64,000 nt of DNA, taken from assembly GCF_022321485.1 (NCBI RefSeq), contig NZ_JAKOGG010000005.1:62001-126000 (forward strand). The letters are read 5' to 3'. This stretch comes from Shewanella electrica (GTDB taxonomy: Bacteria; Pseudomonadota; Gammaproteobacteria; Enterobacterales; Shewanellaceae). Every line of letters begins with the position of its first letter. Positions within the stretch are counted from its first letter, which is position 1. The notes under the pieces are model-generated. The model did no database searches. It saw only the letters and a list, made by a program, of their open reading frames with translations, and was not told the origin of the DNA. The translations under genes and the position numbers were made by a program. Shown here in pieces: positions 9,229 to 17,317 of the stretch.

Positions 9229-9358
9229 CCAAAAGCAATAACTTATTACGCTGAAGATCACGGCAAACATTCCGTTACTGCATGAATCTATGGCGTTAAT
9301 TCATGAGCCATTTAGCTAAAAATCAGTAAAATTTGGGGCTCTGAAGTGCTTTTATTTG

Positions 9359-9388
9359 GCCTCCTCGCGTATGTGGAGGCTTTTTTTT
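9359..9388 (+). terminator. Rho-independent terminator after ydbL
   Basis: GCCTCC / GGAGGC stem with a 10-nt loop followed by eight T. Confidence 0.85.
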
Positions 9389-9407
9389 GCCTGCAATTTA
9401 GCAGCGG

Positions 9408-9734
9408 TTACTTGGGCGACACTTTAATATTGTTCAGCGCCGTTTGCTCACTCTCCAACCCTGTTCCCGCAATGGCAATTTCAATCGCGGCACGAATCGT
9501 GTAGTGACCGATAACGGGCTTCGGCTTGATAGCCCCAATTCGAGTTAAATCGGCTTCAATAAAGCAGCCAGTGCCGTGGGCAATTTGTTGTAAGGTTTCG
9601 TCCATGCGCGGCAGCTCTAGCTGATAATCAGCGGTTTTCTCGCAACTGCCGGTGACATCTTTAGTGGTGCCGTCTGGGACAAGATCACATGCTGTTAGTG
9701 GCAGTAACAACAATACAGCGACTAATTTTTTCAC
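9408..9734 (-). CDS. STN-domain lipoprotein
   Basis: A 108-residue protein with lipoprotein signal LTAC (Cys at residue 16). Residues about 40-105 resemble the secretin/TonB short N-terminal (STN) domain: a short strand, MDETLQQIAHGTGCFIEADL, a GHYTIRAAIEIAIAGTGL helix-turn, and a closing strand. STN domains normally sit at the N-terminus of TonB-dependent transducers or secretins. Here the domain stands alone on a lipid anchor. No sigma/anti-sigma pair is adjacent. Domain call moderate, function unknown. Confidence 0.7.
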   Translation of the reverse strand: MKKLVAVLLLLPLTACDLVPDGTTKDVTGSCEKTADYQLELPRMDETLQQIAHGTGCFIEADLTRIGAIKPKPVIGHYTIRAAIEIAIAGTGLESEQTALNNIKVSPK

Positions 9735-9744
9735 ATTATCGTCC

Positions 9745-10239
9745 TTAATCTAAAAGTTTTTGCCAAAACTCAGCGATACCTGTATCCGCGCGCAATTGAT
9801 AAGGCGCAAAACCGGCCTTGATGTAGGCTTCGCGGGCCGTGAGATTGTGCGATAACACTTCAAGAGTAATCTTACAACATCCTAGCGCTTTCGCATGTTG
9901 AGTGGCGACCGCCAGCAGTTGTTGCCCAATACCTTGGCGCCGCATGCTGCTGTGGACCACTAAGTCATGAATATTAAGGATAGGCGCACAATTAAAAGTA
10001 GAAAACGCTAAAAAGCAGTTTGCTAAGCCCACGGCACGCTCACCTTGATAGGCCAATAAACTTAATGCGGTTGGCGTTGAAGCCAGTGTTGGCAAGAGTT
10101 GTTCCACCACCCGATCCGCCAATGGCTGCGCACCGCCCATTGGGTCCTTGGCATAATGCTGCATTAATTGCAGCAGATCCGCCCCCTGCTTAGGGTGACG
10201 ATAATTCACTTTGACGATGTTAATCTCAACGCTACTCAC
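9745..10239 (-). CDS. GNAT family N-acetyltransferase
   Basis: A 164-residue acetyltransferase. The acetyl-CoA loop VVHSSMRRQGIGQQLL (R-R-x-G-x-G) and the following ALGCCKITLEVLSHN / AREAYIKAGF segments are typical GNAT motifs A and B. I placed the start at GTG 10239, which has AGGAG five bases upstream; a longer frame to 10284 would overlap the LysR gene and lacks a ribosome site. The substrate is unknown. Same strand as, and just downstream of, the LysR regulator. Confidence 0.85.
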   Translation of the reverse strand: MSSVEINIVKVNYRHPKQGADLLQLMQHYAKDPMGGAQPLADRVVEQLLPTLASTPTALSLLAYQGERAVGLANCFLAFSTFNCAPILNIHDLVVHSSMRRQGIGQQLLAVATQHAKALGCCKITLEVLSHNLTAREAYIKAGFAPYQLRADTGIAEFWQKLLD

Positions 10240-10273
10240 AACTGCTCCTGCTTCCTTGTTCCACGTACTAAGC

Positions 10274-11182
10274 TTACTGCTCAACTAAGCCGCGCATCAG
10301 TCCCTTTAACCAATTTAACGACGCCACGCCCTCATGCAGTGGATGCCAGACGCAGTTAAGTTGATAATTGGGCATATCGGCGGGCAACGCAACTTGCCGC
10401 AGTAATCCGCCAATGCATAACATTGCCGCCACCCGCTTAGGCAAAACTAACAGATGATCGGTTTGGCTGACAATCGCCGCGGCCGACATATAGCTTTGGC
10501 TATTCACCGAAATCTGTCGCGCTAAGCCTTTGCCCTTCAAGTAACGGTCGATGATCGATTCGTGGGTACCGAGCGGCGAGTGAAACACATGCGGGGTTTC
10601 CACCAGTTGCGCGAGGGTGAGTTGCTGTTTGATGGTGGGATGATGGCGCCGCACGAGGCCAGCCAGCGGCTCAGTTAGCCAAGTCTCACGCGCTAAATAA
10701 GCAGGCACCTGCATATATTCATCAAAACCCAGCACCAGATCGATATCACCATGCGCTAGTTCAGCCTCGGGGATTTTCTCGCGTAAGATTTCGATTTCAA
10801 TATGCACGCCAGGCGCTAGCTGCTTGAGCTTGCTAATGAGCGGCGGGATTAACACACATTCAACATAGTCAGTAGTGCTGATAACAAAACGGCGGTTAGA
10901 GCTGGCGGCATCAAATTGCTCTGGCGCGGCTAACTGTTGCTCCAGTAACTGTAACGCCTGCTGCACACCGGCATGCAATGACAGCGCCCGCGCGGTGGGC
11001 AACATGCCCTGCGGCGAGCGTACTAATAACGGATCATTAAATGCGTGCCGCAAGCGGTTCAGCGCATGGCTCATCGCCGGTTGGCTCAGATATATCCGGT
11101 TGGCGGCACGGGTGACATTGCGCTCCAGCATCAAGGCATCAAACGCCAGTAGCAAGTTGAGATCTAACTGGTGCAGTTTCAT
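10274..11182 (-). CDS. LysR family transcriptional regulator
   Basis: A 302-residue LysR-type regulator. The winged helix-turn-helix is at residues 1-62 (LDLNLLLAFDALMLERNVTRA, then AMSHALNRLRHAFNDPLLVR), followed by a periplasmic-binding-like effector domain from about residue 90. It is divergent from aguB-aguA with 128 bp between starts. This is the usual arrangement for a LysR activator of the neighbouring operon, here agmatine use. The link is inferred from position only. Confidence 0.9.
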   Translation of the reverse strand: MKLHQLDLNLLLAFDALMLERNVTRAANRIYLSQPAMSHALNRLRHAFNDPLLVRSPQGMLPTARALSLHAGVQQALQLLEQQLAAPEQFDAASSNRRFVISTTDYVECVLIPPLISKLKQLAPGVHIEIEILREKIPEAELAHGDIDLVLGFDEYMQVPAYLARETWLTEPLAGLVRRHHPTIKQQLTLAQLVETPHVFHSPLGTHESIIDRYLKGKGLARQISVNSQSYMSAAAIVSQTDHLLVLPKRVAAMLCIGGLLRQVALPADMPNYQLNCVWHPLHEGVASLNWLKGLMRGLVEQ

Positions 11183-11192
11183 ATACCATTAT

Positions 11193-11210
11193 TCACCATA
11201 TAAATAGTGA
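11193..11210. promoter_or_regulatory. Candidate LysR operator
   Basis: TCAC-N10-GTGA within an AT-rich stretch, 11 bp upstream of the LysR start and about 100 bp before aguB. The dyad and location between divergent genes fit a LysR binding site. Confidence 0.35.
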
Positions 11211-11310
11211 GATTAATATTATTCATTTGATGGATTTTGAGCAACAACTTACACTTTTGCTATGCTTGGGCAGCTCGCCCTACCCGTCCATCAACACTGG
11301 AGATGAGTTC

Positions 11311-12195
11311 ATGGCAAAAGTTACCGTCGCTGCGACCCAAATGGCTTGTTCTTGGGATATCGAAGCCAACATCAAAAATGCTGAAAAGTTAGTACGCCAA
11401 GCCGCCGCTCAAGGTGCCCAAATCATTTTGATTCAAGAGCTGTTTGAAGCGCCGTATTTCTGTATCGACCAAAGCCCTGAGCATTTTGCTTTGGCGCAAA
11501 CCGTTGAAGACAGCAAACTGATCAAACACTTCCAAGCCGTGGCTAAAGAGCTGGAAGTGGTGCTGCCGCTGTCATTCTTTGAACGTCGTGGTAACGCGCA
11601 CTACAACTCACTGGTGATGATTGATGCCGATGGTAGCTTGTTGGACGTGTACCGTAAGACGCACATTCCTAACGGCCCTGCCTATCAAGAAAAGCAGTTC
11701 TTCACCCCAGGTGACACTGGTTTTATGGTATGGCAAACCCGTTATGCCAAAGTTGGCGTAGGCATTTGCTGGGATCAATGGTTCCCTGAAACTGCCCGTA
11801 GCTTGGCATTGCTGGGCGCAGAGCTGATTTTCTTCCCAACCGCTATTGGTTCAGAGCCAGCTTACCCAGAAATCGACTCACAACCGCATTGGACTCGCGT
11901 ACAGCAAGGCCATGCAGGTGCTAACTTAGTGCCAGTGATCGCCTCAAACCGTATCGGTACCGAGAAGAGTAAATTTATTGAAGGCTTAGAAATGACCTTC
12001 TACGGTTCTTCATTTATTGCTGACCAAACCGGCGCATTGGTAGCGCAAGCGGATAAAACCAGCGAATGCGTGTTGGTACATGAGTTCGATTTAACTGAAA
12101 TCGACAAACAACGCATCTCTTGGGGTTTGTTCCGCGATCGTCGTCCAGCGATGTACGAAGCGGTATTGACCTCAGACGGCGAAACTAGCTGGTAA
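11311..12195 (+). CDS. aguB: N-carbamoylputrescine amidase
   Basis: Nitrilase-superfamily enzyme of 294 residues that hydrolyses N-carbamoylputrescine to putrescine, ammonia and CO2. The catalytic triad is visible: Glu43 ([10 protein letters not shown]), Lys117 (YRKTHIP) and Cys153 ([12 protein letters not shown]). I chose the ATG at 11311 ([10 protein letters not shown]), with GGAG eight bases upstream; an in-frame ATG at 11227 would add a non-homologous tail. It is followed 14 bp later by aguA, the enzyme that supplies its substrate. Confidence 0.95.
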   Translation: MAKVTVAATQMACSWDIEANIKNAEKLVRQAAAQGAQIILIQELFEAPYFCIDQSPEHFALAQTVEDSKLIKHFQAVAKELEVVLPLSFFERRGNAHYNSLVMIDADGSLLDVYRKTHIPNGPAYQEKQFFTPGDTGFMVWQTRYAKVGVGICWDQWFPETARSLALLGAELIFFPTAIGSEPAYPEIDSQPHWTRVQQGHAGANLVPVIASNRIGTEKSKFIEGLEMTFYGSSFIADQTGALVAQADKTSECVLVHEFDLTEIDKQRISWGLFRDRRPAMYEAVLTSDGETSW

Positions 12196-12209
12196 GGGAA
12201 TCAAGTTAT

Positions 12210-13301
12210 ATGTCTAACACCCTGCACAGTTTGCCGAAAAACAACGGCTTTTATATGCCTGCCGAGTGGGCACCACAACAAGCGGTATGGATGATTTGGC
12301 CATACCGCCCAGATAACTGGCGCGAAAACGCCAGCATCGCCCAACGGACGTTTGCTGGCGTTGCCAAAGCTATTGCTGGCGCTACCCCCGTGTTTATGGC
12401 GGTGCCTGCAGCGCAGATTGAGCTTGCCAAAAGCGTGATGCCGAAGGAAGTTACTTTGGTGCCAATGGAAAGCAACGATTGCTGGACCCGCGACTCAGGC
12501 CCAACCATGGTCATCAACGGCCAAGGCGAATGCCGTGGTATTGACTGGGGCTTTAACGCTTGGGGCGGCTTGCAAGGCGGTCTGTATTTCCCTTGGGATA
12601 AAGACGAGCTAGTGGCTAACAGCATCCTTAAACATCATGACTTCAAACGTTATGTGGCGCCGCTGATCCTTGAAGGCGGTTCAATCCACGTTGATGGCGA
12701 AGGCACCTGCTTAACCACTGAAGAGTGTTTGCTGAATACCAACCGCAACCCAGATTTGAGCCGCGAGCAGATTGAAGAGTACTTAAAACAGTACCTCAAC
12801 GTGGAAAAAATCATCTGGTTGCCGGAAGGCGTTTACATGGATGAAACTGACGGCCACGTTGATAACATGTGCTGTTTTGCTCGCCCTGGTGAAGTGATCC
12901 TGCACTGGACTGACGATGAAAACGATCCGCAGTATCCACGCTCAAAAGCGGCGTTGGACGTGTTGCAAAACACTACGGATGCCAAAGGTCGTCAACTGAA
13001 AGTGCATCTGTTACCACAACCGGGCCCGCTGTTCTGCACTGCAGAAGAAGCCGCAGGTGTGGCAACAGGTACTGGCGTGCCACGTACGGCAGGTGAGCGT
13101 TTGGCGGGTTCTTATGTGAACTTTCTCATCACCAACAACCGCATCGTCTACCCATTGTTGGATGACAGCATGGATGCGCTGGCGGCCAAAGAGCTGCAAG
13201 CGATTTTCCCTGAGCATGAGATTGTTGGCGTACCTGCGCGTGAAATCCTGCTCGGTGGCGGTAACATTCACTGTATTACGCAACAAATTCCTAGCGCCTA
13301 A
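12210..13301 (+). CDS. aguA: Agmatine deiminase
   Basis: A 363-residue guanidino-modifying enzyme that converts agmatine to N-carbamoylputrescine and ammonia. Signature regions are [20 protein letters not shown] at the N-terminus, WTRDSGPT (about residue 91), ETDGHVDNM with the catalytic His, and [11 protein letters not shown] with the nucleophilic Cys355 near the C-terminus. With aguB it forms the two-step agmatine-to-putrescine route. A bidirectional terminator follows. Confidence 0.96.
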   Translation: MSNTLHSLPKNNGFYMPAEWAPQQAVWMIWPYRPDNWRENASIAQRTFAGVAKAIAGATPVFMAVPAAQIELAKSVMPKEVTLVPMESNDCWTRDSGPTMVINGQGECRGIDWGFNAWGGLQGGLYFPWDKDELVANSILKHHDFKRYVAPLILEGGSIHVDGEGTCLTTEECLLNTNRNPDLSREQIEEYLKQYLNVEKIIWLPEGVYMDETDGHVDNMCCFARPGEVILHWTDDENDPQYPRSKAALDVLQNTTDAKGRQLKVHLLPQPGPLFCTAEEAAGVATGTGVPRTAGERLAGSYVNFLITNNRIVYPLLDDSMDALAAKELQAIFPEHEIVGVPAREILLGGGNIHCITQQIPSA

Positions 13302-13323
13302 TTTTAGTTAGCCGCTAAACGAC

Positions 13324-13366
13324 AAAAGCCGATGACATTTACGCTATGTATGTCATCGGCTTTTTT
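13324..13366. terminator. Bidirectional terminator between aguA and nikO
   Basis: AAAAGCCGATGACA / TGTCATCGGCTTTT stem (14 bp) with a 13-nt loop and a T run on the + side and A run on the other. It serves aguA and probably the convergent nikO. Confidence 0.88.
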
Positions 13367-13387
13367 AATGCACTAAATCTGCTCAAG

Positions 13388-14143
13388 CTAATGATGTTCT
13401 TGCTCGTGCGCCCCGCCAATCACCCGCGTTTCAGCGTGTACATGCAGATGCTCGTGCGGATGACGATGCATCACCGCATTGCTCAACTGCCCTGCTGCTA
13501 ACATCACCGCCCGTGTGGCCAAACGTTCCAGCACACTGCGATCATGCGACACAATAATCATCGCCTGCGGCAAACTATCGAGATGGCTCAGCAAACGTTG
13601 CTGCGCGCCATCATCTAAACCGTTGGTCGGCTCATCGAGCAACAACACTTGCGGCTCCATGGCTAAGACGGTGGCGAGGGCGATCATCCGTTTCTCACCG
13701 CCCGACAAACGATAGGTAATACGCTCAGCAAAGTTTGCCATACCGAGCGATGCCAACACCTGTAATGCCTTGTCCCGCGCAGCGCTGGCCGATAAGCCCA
13801 AATTGAGCGGTCCAAAAGCAACATCTTCAAGCACTGTTGGGCAAAATAGCTGGTCGTCCGAATCCTGAAACAGGAAGCCAACCCGCTTACGCAATTGCTG
13901 AAAGTCAGCTTCTTGCCGACACACCTGCCCGAAACCGTGGATCTGCCCGCCTTGCGCCGCTTGCAAGCCGACTAAGGTACGCAATAAGGTGGATTTACCG
14001 GCACCGTTAGCGCCGACAAGCGCGAGGCGTTCCCCCGCATAAAGATCGAAACTGACTTGGCTTAGTACCTTATGGTTAAGGTAACCCACAGATAGCTGAT
14101 GTACTGACAACAACGGCGTTTTAATCACGGCAGCAGCGTCCAT
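13388..14143 (-). CDS. nikO: ECF nickel/cobalt transporter ATPase
   Basis: ATP-binding subunit (251 residues) of an energy-coupling-factor metal importer. Walker A GANGAGKST lies at residues 44-52, the Q-loop at FLFQDSDDQL, the signature LSGGE at 146-150, Walker B VLLLDEP at 166-172, and the switch His in IVSHD. The last 27 residues hold nine His in an alternating pattern (HRHPHEHLHVH), an extension beyond the ABC fold that could bind Ni or Co. It starts immediately after the nikQ stop with no gap, and is the last gene of nikKMLQO. Confidence 0.9.
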   Translation of the reverse strand: MDAAAVIKTPLLSVHQLSVGYLNHKVLSQVSFDLYAGERLALVGANGAGKSTLLRTLVGLQAAQGGQIHGFGQVCRQEADFQQLRKRVGFLFQDSDDQLFCPTVLEDVAFGPLNLGLSASAARDKALQVLASLGMANFAERITYRLSGGEKRMIALATVLAMEPQVLLLDEPTNGLDDGAQQRLLSHLDSLPQAMIIVSHDRSVLERLATRAVMLAAGQLSNAVMHRHPHEHLHVHAETRVIGGAHEQEHH

Positions 14144-14908
14144 TTAATGCTCCAAAAACAGCTGTAAACCGAGCGGTAACAGCGATAACAACAGCAATAA
14201 CGCCAAGGCGATACTGTCCTTGCGGCGCCACTGCAGTTGTTGATTGAGGTACAAGCTACCATCGAAACCACGACAGCGCATGGCATCAACAATACGTTGC
14301 GCCCGCTCCATGCTGCGCACTAACAACATGCCCATCATCCAGCCATAACTGCGCCACGTGTGCCAATTACTAGCAGGGGCAAAGGCTCGGGCTTTCATGG
14401 CGTTGCGTAGCCGCGCAAACTCCTCGCCTAGCACTTGAATGTAGCGCACCGTCATCATAAACAGATGGATAAGCTTGGGAGAAAAACCCAGCGCCGCCGC
14501 ACCATAACCTAAATTGATCGGCTCACGAATCGCCAATAATGCCAGTAGTGTCAGCACCACCGCGTTGCCGCGCAAGATGATAGCGAGCGCCTGCTTGGCA
14601 CCCTCAATTGACGCCGTCATGCCCCATAGGCTGAACCACGTTTGGCCGCTGATAGAAAATGGCAGTAACAGCACCAGCAACAACATAAAAGTTTCAAACG
14701 CCAGCAGCCGCTTACCGACCGAACGCCACCGCGTCCCAGCCAAGCCATTGAGTAATAACGCGATGACTAGCAGCAACACTAAGGCGCTGAGCTGATGCGA
14801 CAACACCGCGACTAAGGCGAACACGCCTGCCGCCAACATATTCACCCGAGGATCGGTGTGCGATAACCAGCGCAACTGGTGTTGCGCTTGTAATTGAGAG
14901 GCTAACAT
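14144..14908 (-). CDS. nikQ: ECF transporter transmembrane T component (CbiQ/NikQ)
   Basis: A 254-residue membrane protein with about five to six helices. The two coupling motifs of CbiQ proteins are visible (RNAMKARAF and RIVDAMRCRGFDG, the Ala-Arg-Gly type) in the cytoplasmic C-terminal half, where they contact the ATPase. Abuts nikO directly and overlaps the nikL stop by one base. The Ni versus Co choice is inferred from the operon type. Confidence 0.9.
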   Translation of the reverse strand: MLASQLQAQHQLRWLSHTDPRVNMLAAGVFALVAVLSHQLSALVLLLVIALLLNGLAGTRWRSVGKRLLAFETFMLLLVLLLPFSISGQTWFSLWGMTASIEGAKQALAIILRGNAVVLTLLALLAIREPINLGYGAAALGFSPKLIHLFMMTVRYIQVLGEEFARLRNAMKARAFAPASNWHTWRSYGWMMGMLLVRSMERAQRIVDAMRCRGFDGSLYLNQQLQWRRKDSIALALLLLLSLLPLGLQLFLEH

Positions 14909-15519
14909 TAGCGCTTACGGCTCCGCCACCACAATGCAATACCTGCGATGCCAAAGATAAACCCTAGTCCGCCAATCACATCCGATAACTTGGCACGAGA
15001 TTCAGCTTGTTGCAGTTCCATCCGTAGCGGCCCAATCTCTTTGGCAACCGCAGTTTGAATCGCTTCGGTGAGTTGCGTGCAGTTAACGCCGTTACTCTGA
15101 GTTGTGGCTTCTGGCTCGGCCAAAATATTGAAGCGTTTGGTGGGTTTGCTGGATGTTTGCTCACTCGCTATGGGCGCGGGATTAGCGCCTGCAGGTGAAC
15201 TGGTCACTTCTGCTGCGGGGATCTGCCAGTGCGCCACATGACCATCACCGGTGTTAGCCTCAATATCGTAGCCTTGGCTAAAAGGCACGGTAATACGAAA
15301 ACTGCCATCAGCCTCGGGATGGATGTTTGCTAACGCCTGCTGCTGCGCATCAAACACCACAATATTGGCACCACCCGCCGCAATGCCGCCAGCAAAGTAG
15401 GCGTTGCCGACAATCTGTTGCCCTTCCATCCACGCAAACACTTTGAGCAAATGCGCCGATGCCGATGTGCTGAGTAACAACAACAACAGCAGTGGCAGAT
15501 AGTTAAAGCACTTCAGCAT
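14908..15519 (-). CDS. nikL: NikL-type accessory component of the nickel ECF transporter
   Basis: A 203-residue protein with a signal peptide (Leu run, cleavage near SASA-HLLKVF), a periplasmic beta domain (residues about 25-110), a Pro/Ser/Thr linker, a helix, and one C-terminal membrane segment ending in RSRKR. This matches NikL, which replaces the small CbiN subunit in nikKMLQO systems. The start at ATG 15519 was chosen over an upstream frame because it begins the signal peptide; it overlaps the nikM end by 17 bases, suggesting coupled translation. The mature N-terminus would begin Ala-His or His, possibly a metal ligand. Confidence 0.75.
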   Translation of the reverse strand: MLKCFNYLPLLLLLLLSTSASAHLLKVFAWMEGQQIVGNAYFAGGIAAGGANIVVFDAQQQALANIHPEADGSFRITVPFSQGYDIEANTGDGHVAHWQIPAAEVTSSPAGANPAPIASEQTSSKPTKRFNILAEPEATTQSNGVNCTQLTEAIQTAVAKEIGPLRMELQQAESRAKLSDVIGGLGFIFGIAGIALWWRSRKR

Positions 15520-16165
15520 TGGTCTGCTCCTCCGCCAGCGGTTCAGTTTGCGCTTGTAGCAACATCTCGGGCGCCACTTTGGCGATAAAGCCAACCACGG
15601 TCGCGGTAACCAACATCTCCACCATGGCTAACGGTAGATAAGTGATGGCAATAATCTTGGCGGCCGAGGTATACGCGGCGGAACTCACCACTAACGATAA
15701 GCACACCATAGTGCCAGTACCGGCAACACCGATTAAGCCAGCAGCACCACCTAACAGATAGATTTGTCGCCGTTGTTGCGCCTGCACTGCGCTAGCAAGC
15801 ACTGGCCGAATCAAGCCGGCGGCGAGTAGCGCAGGCAGCGCCATATTAACGGCATTGACGCCTAAGACTAGCGGCCCACCAAAACCAAAGAACACCGCTT
15901 GCAACGCCAACGCCACCACAATGGCAGGCACGGCGGTCCAGCCGAGCAACAACCCCATCAAGCCATTAAGCAGTAAGTGGACACTGCTTGGCCCAGCAGG
16001 CACGGCGACTAATGAGGCAACAAAAAAGCAGGCGGCTAATACCGCGGCGTGAGGAATTTTACTGTAATCGAGTTTTTTCACTGCATAGCACAGCGCGGCC
16101 ACCGCCACGACACCACCAGCAATCAACACTGGGGCAGAAACCACTCCTTCGGGAATATGTGCCAT
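15503..16165 (-). CDS. nikM: ECF transporter substrate-binding membrane component (CbiM/NikM)
   Basis: Substrate-specific subunit, 220 residues with six or seven helices. It starts MAHIPEGVVS. In studied NikM/CbiM proteins the N-terminal amino group and a His at position 2 bind the metal; here removal of Met before Ala would place His at position 2. A second conserved His (about residue 63, SSVHLLLNGLMG) matches the other ligand, and FGGPLVLGVNAVNMALPA is a family signature. It lies 9 bp after nikK and overlaps nikL. Nickel is favoured over cobalt because of the NikK/NikL partners. Confidence 0.88.
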   Translation of the reverse strand: MAHIPEGVVSAPVLIAGGVVAVAALCYAVKKLDYSKIPHAAVLAACFFVASLVAVPAGPSSVHLLLNGLMGLLLGWTAVPAIVVALALQAVFFGFGGPLVLGVNAVNMALPALLAAGLIRPVLASAVQAQQRRQIYLLGGAAGLIGVAGTGTMVCLSLVVSSAAYTSAAKIIAITYLPLAMVEMLVTATVVGFIAKVAPEMLLQAQTEPLAEEQTNAEVL

Positions 16166-16174
16166 GTGCCCGTC

Positions 16175-16957
16175 CTACTTCATGTCTCGTGCGTTAACCC
16201 AAATCAGCCCACCCTGCTCGACCGGCACCAATTTGCCGTCTGGGTTTTTCATTGGCTGTTCGCCTTCGATTAACGCCGCAAAACCCCACCAACCAGATTT
16301 AGGCATCACGTAGCTGAACGTGCCATTGGCATCGGCGTGAACCACTTGGGTGATATAAGGATCTGACGGTGGTGTGATGGAACCATCGTTGTGCCACTCG
16401 ACTTCGACTTCGGCGAACGGCACTGGTTGACCGTTACGTTTCACCACGCCTTGAAATAGGTTGCCGGTCCACAGCCCAAACGGGCGCGTTAGCGGCACAA
16501 TCTCGGTTGGCAAACCAAGCTCTGTATCCCAACCGTCTTCCATGCCGTACGCATCAACCACCACCTTGGTGTAATGCACAATCATCTTGCCTTCGGCAGG
16601 TTCCCAATACGGCTGCGGCTCAGCATAAAACAGGTAATCGCCTGGGCGCTTAATTTGGTAATCCGCGGTGAAATATTGCTGTTTATCCTGTTGCTGCGCT
16701 TGCAGTGTGCTCAGCAAATCCTGCTTGCCCATCGGCCCTACCACAGCAAACTGAGTTGGGTGAACGAGATTCATCAGTGGCCCTTGGGACATTGGATGGG
16801 TAAATTTCATACTGAATTGCAGCTTAGCTTGCTGCGGTGTGGCAACAATATCTGTACTGGGTAATAATTCTAAAAAGTGCGCATTTGCGTTGATAGAACA
16901 GCACATTAGCGCCAGCAATGATGTACGACCAAAGCGGGTTTTAGATAACAACGGCAT
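16175..16957 (-). CDS. nikK: NikK-type periplasmic DUF4198 protein
   Basis: A 260-residue secreted protein with signal peptide ending SINANA and mature start [10 protein letters not shown]. The body is the DUF4198 beta-sandwich pattern ([19 protein letters not shown], then [12 protein letters not shown] and [19 protein letters not shown]). DUF4198 proteins are the K component of nickel ECF importers and probably bind the metal in the periplasm. The mature protein would start with His after Ala. The start at ATG 16957 has GAGGT upstream; a frame reaching 17032 would cross the operator. First gene of nikKMLQO. Confidence 0.85.
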   Translation of the reverse strand: MPLLSKTRFGRTSLLALMCCSINANAHFLELLPSTDIVATPQQAKLQFSMKFTHPMSQGPLMNLVHPTQFAVVGPMGKQDLLSTLQAQQQDKQQYFTADYQIKRPGDYLFYAEPQPYWEPAEGKMIVHYTKVVVDAYGMEDGWDTELGLPTEIVPLTRPFGLWTGNLFQGVVKRNGQPVPFAEVEVEWHNDGSITPPSDPYITQVVHADANGTFSYVMPKSGWWGFAALIEGEQPMKNPDGKLVPVEQGGLIWVNARDMK

Positions 16958-16990
16958 GGGGACCTCGGTTACCGAGTCGAAAAGGCTCAA

Positions 16991-17019
16991 GTTATTACGA
17001 AATAAATAATCGTAATAAC
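16991..17019. promoter_or_regulatory. Perfect inverted repeat, candidate metal-responsive operator of nikKMLQO
   Basis: GTTATTACG (16991-16999), an 11-bp AT-only spacer, then CGTAATAAC (17011-17019). Both arms match exactly. It lies 33-62 bp upstream of the nikK start, where a repressor would cover the promoter. The layout of two half sites separated by a long spacer resembles NikR operators, though the half site differs from the E. coli GTATGA form. No regulator gene is adjacent. Confidence 0.6.
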
Positions 17020-17317
17020 GATACCACCACAATTTGGGCGAAGCACTTATCCAACAGGGATTTACCCAAGTGATAAATCAGAATGCTAACTAGCTCACAA
17101 ACTCGACAAAGGCCCAATTGCTGTCATTGGCAAATTTTCATCGAATAATGAGCAGCCAATAGCTAACTTTCATGATACAAAGGTAAAAAATCTGTGAGTG
17201 TATTCACGGAGGCTAAAACAGAGTTGTTGGTAAAATTCATCGGTGTTGGTTCACGTGTTCCACGCTCATAAAGCTGTTTCTGGCTCGACTCACTAACAAG
17301 GAGTAACGGAATACTCA

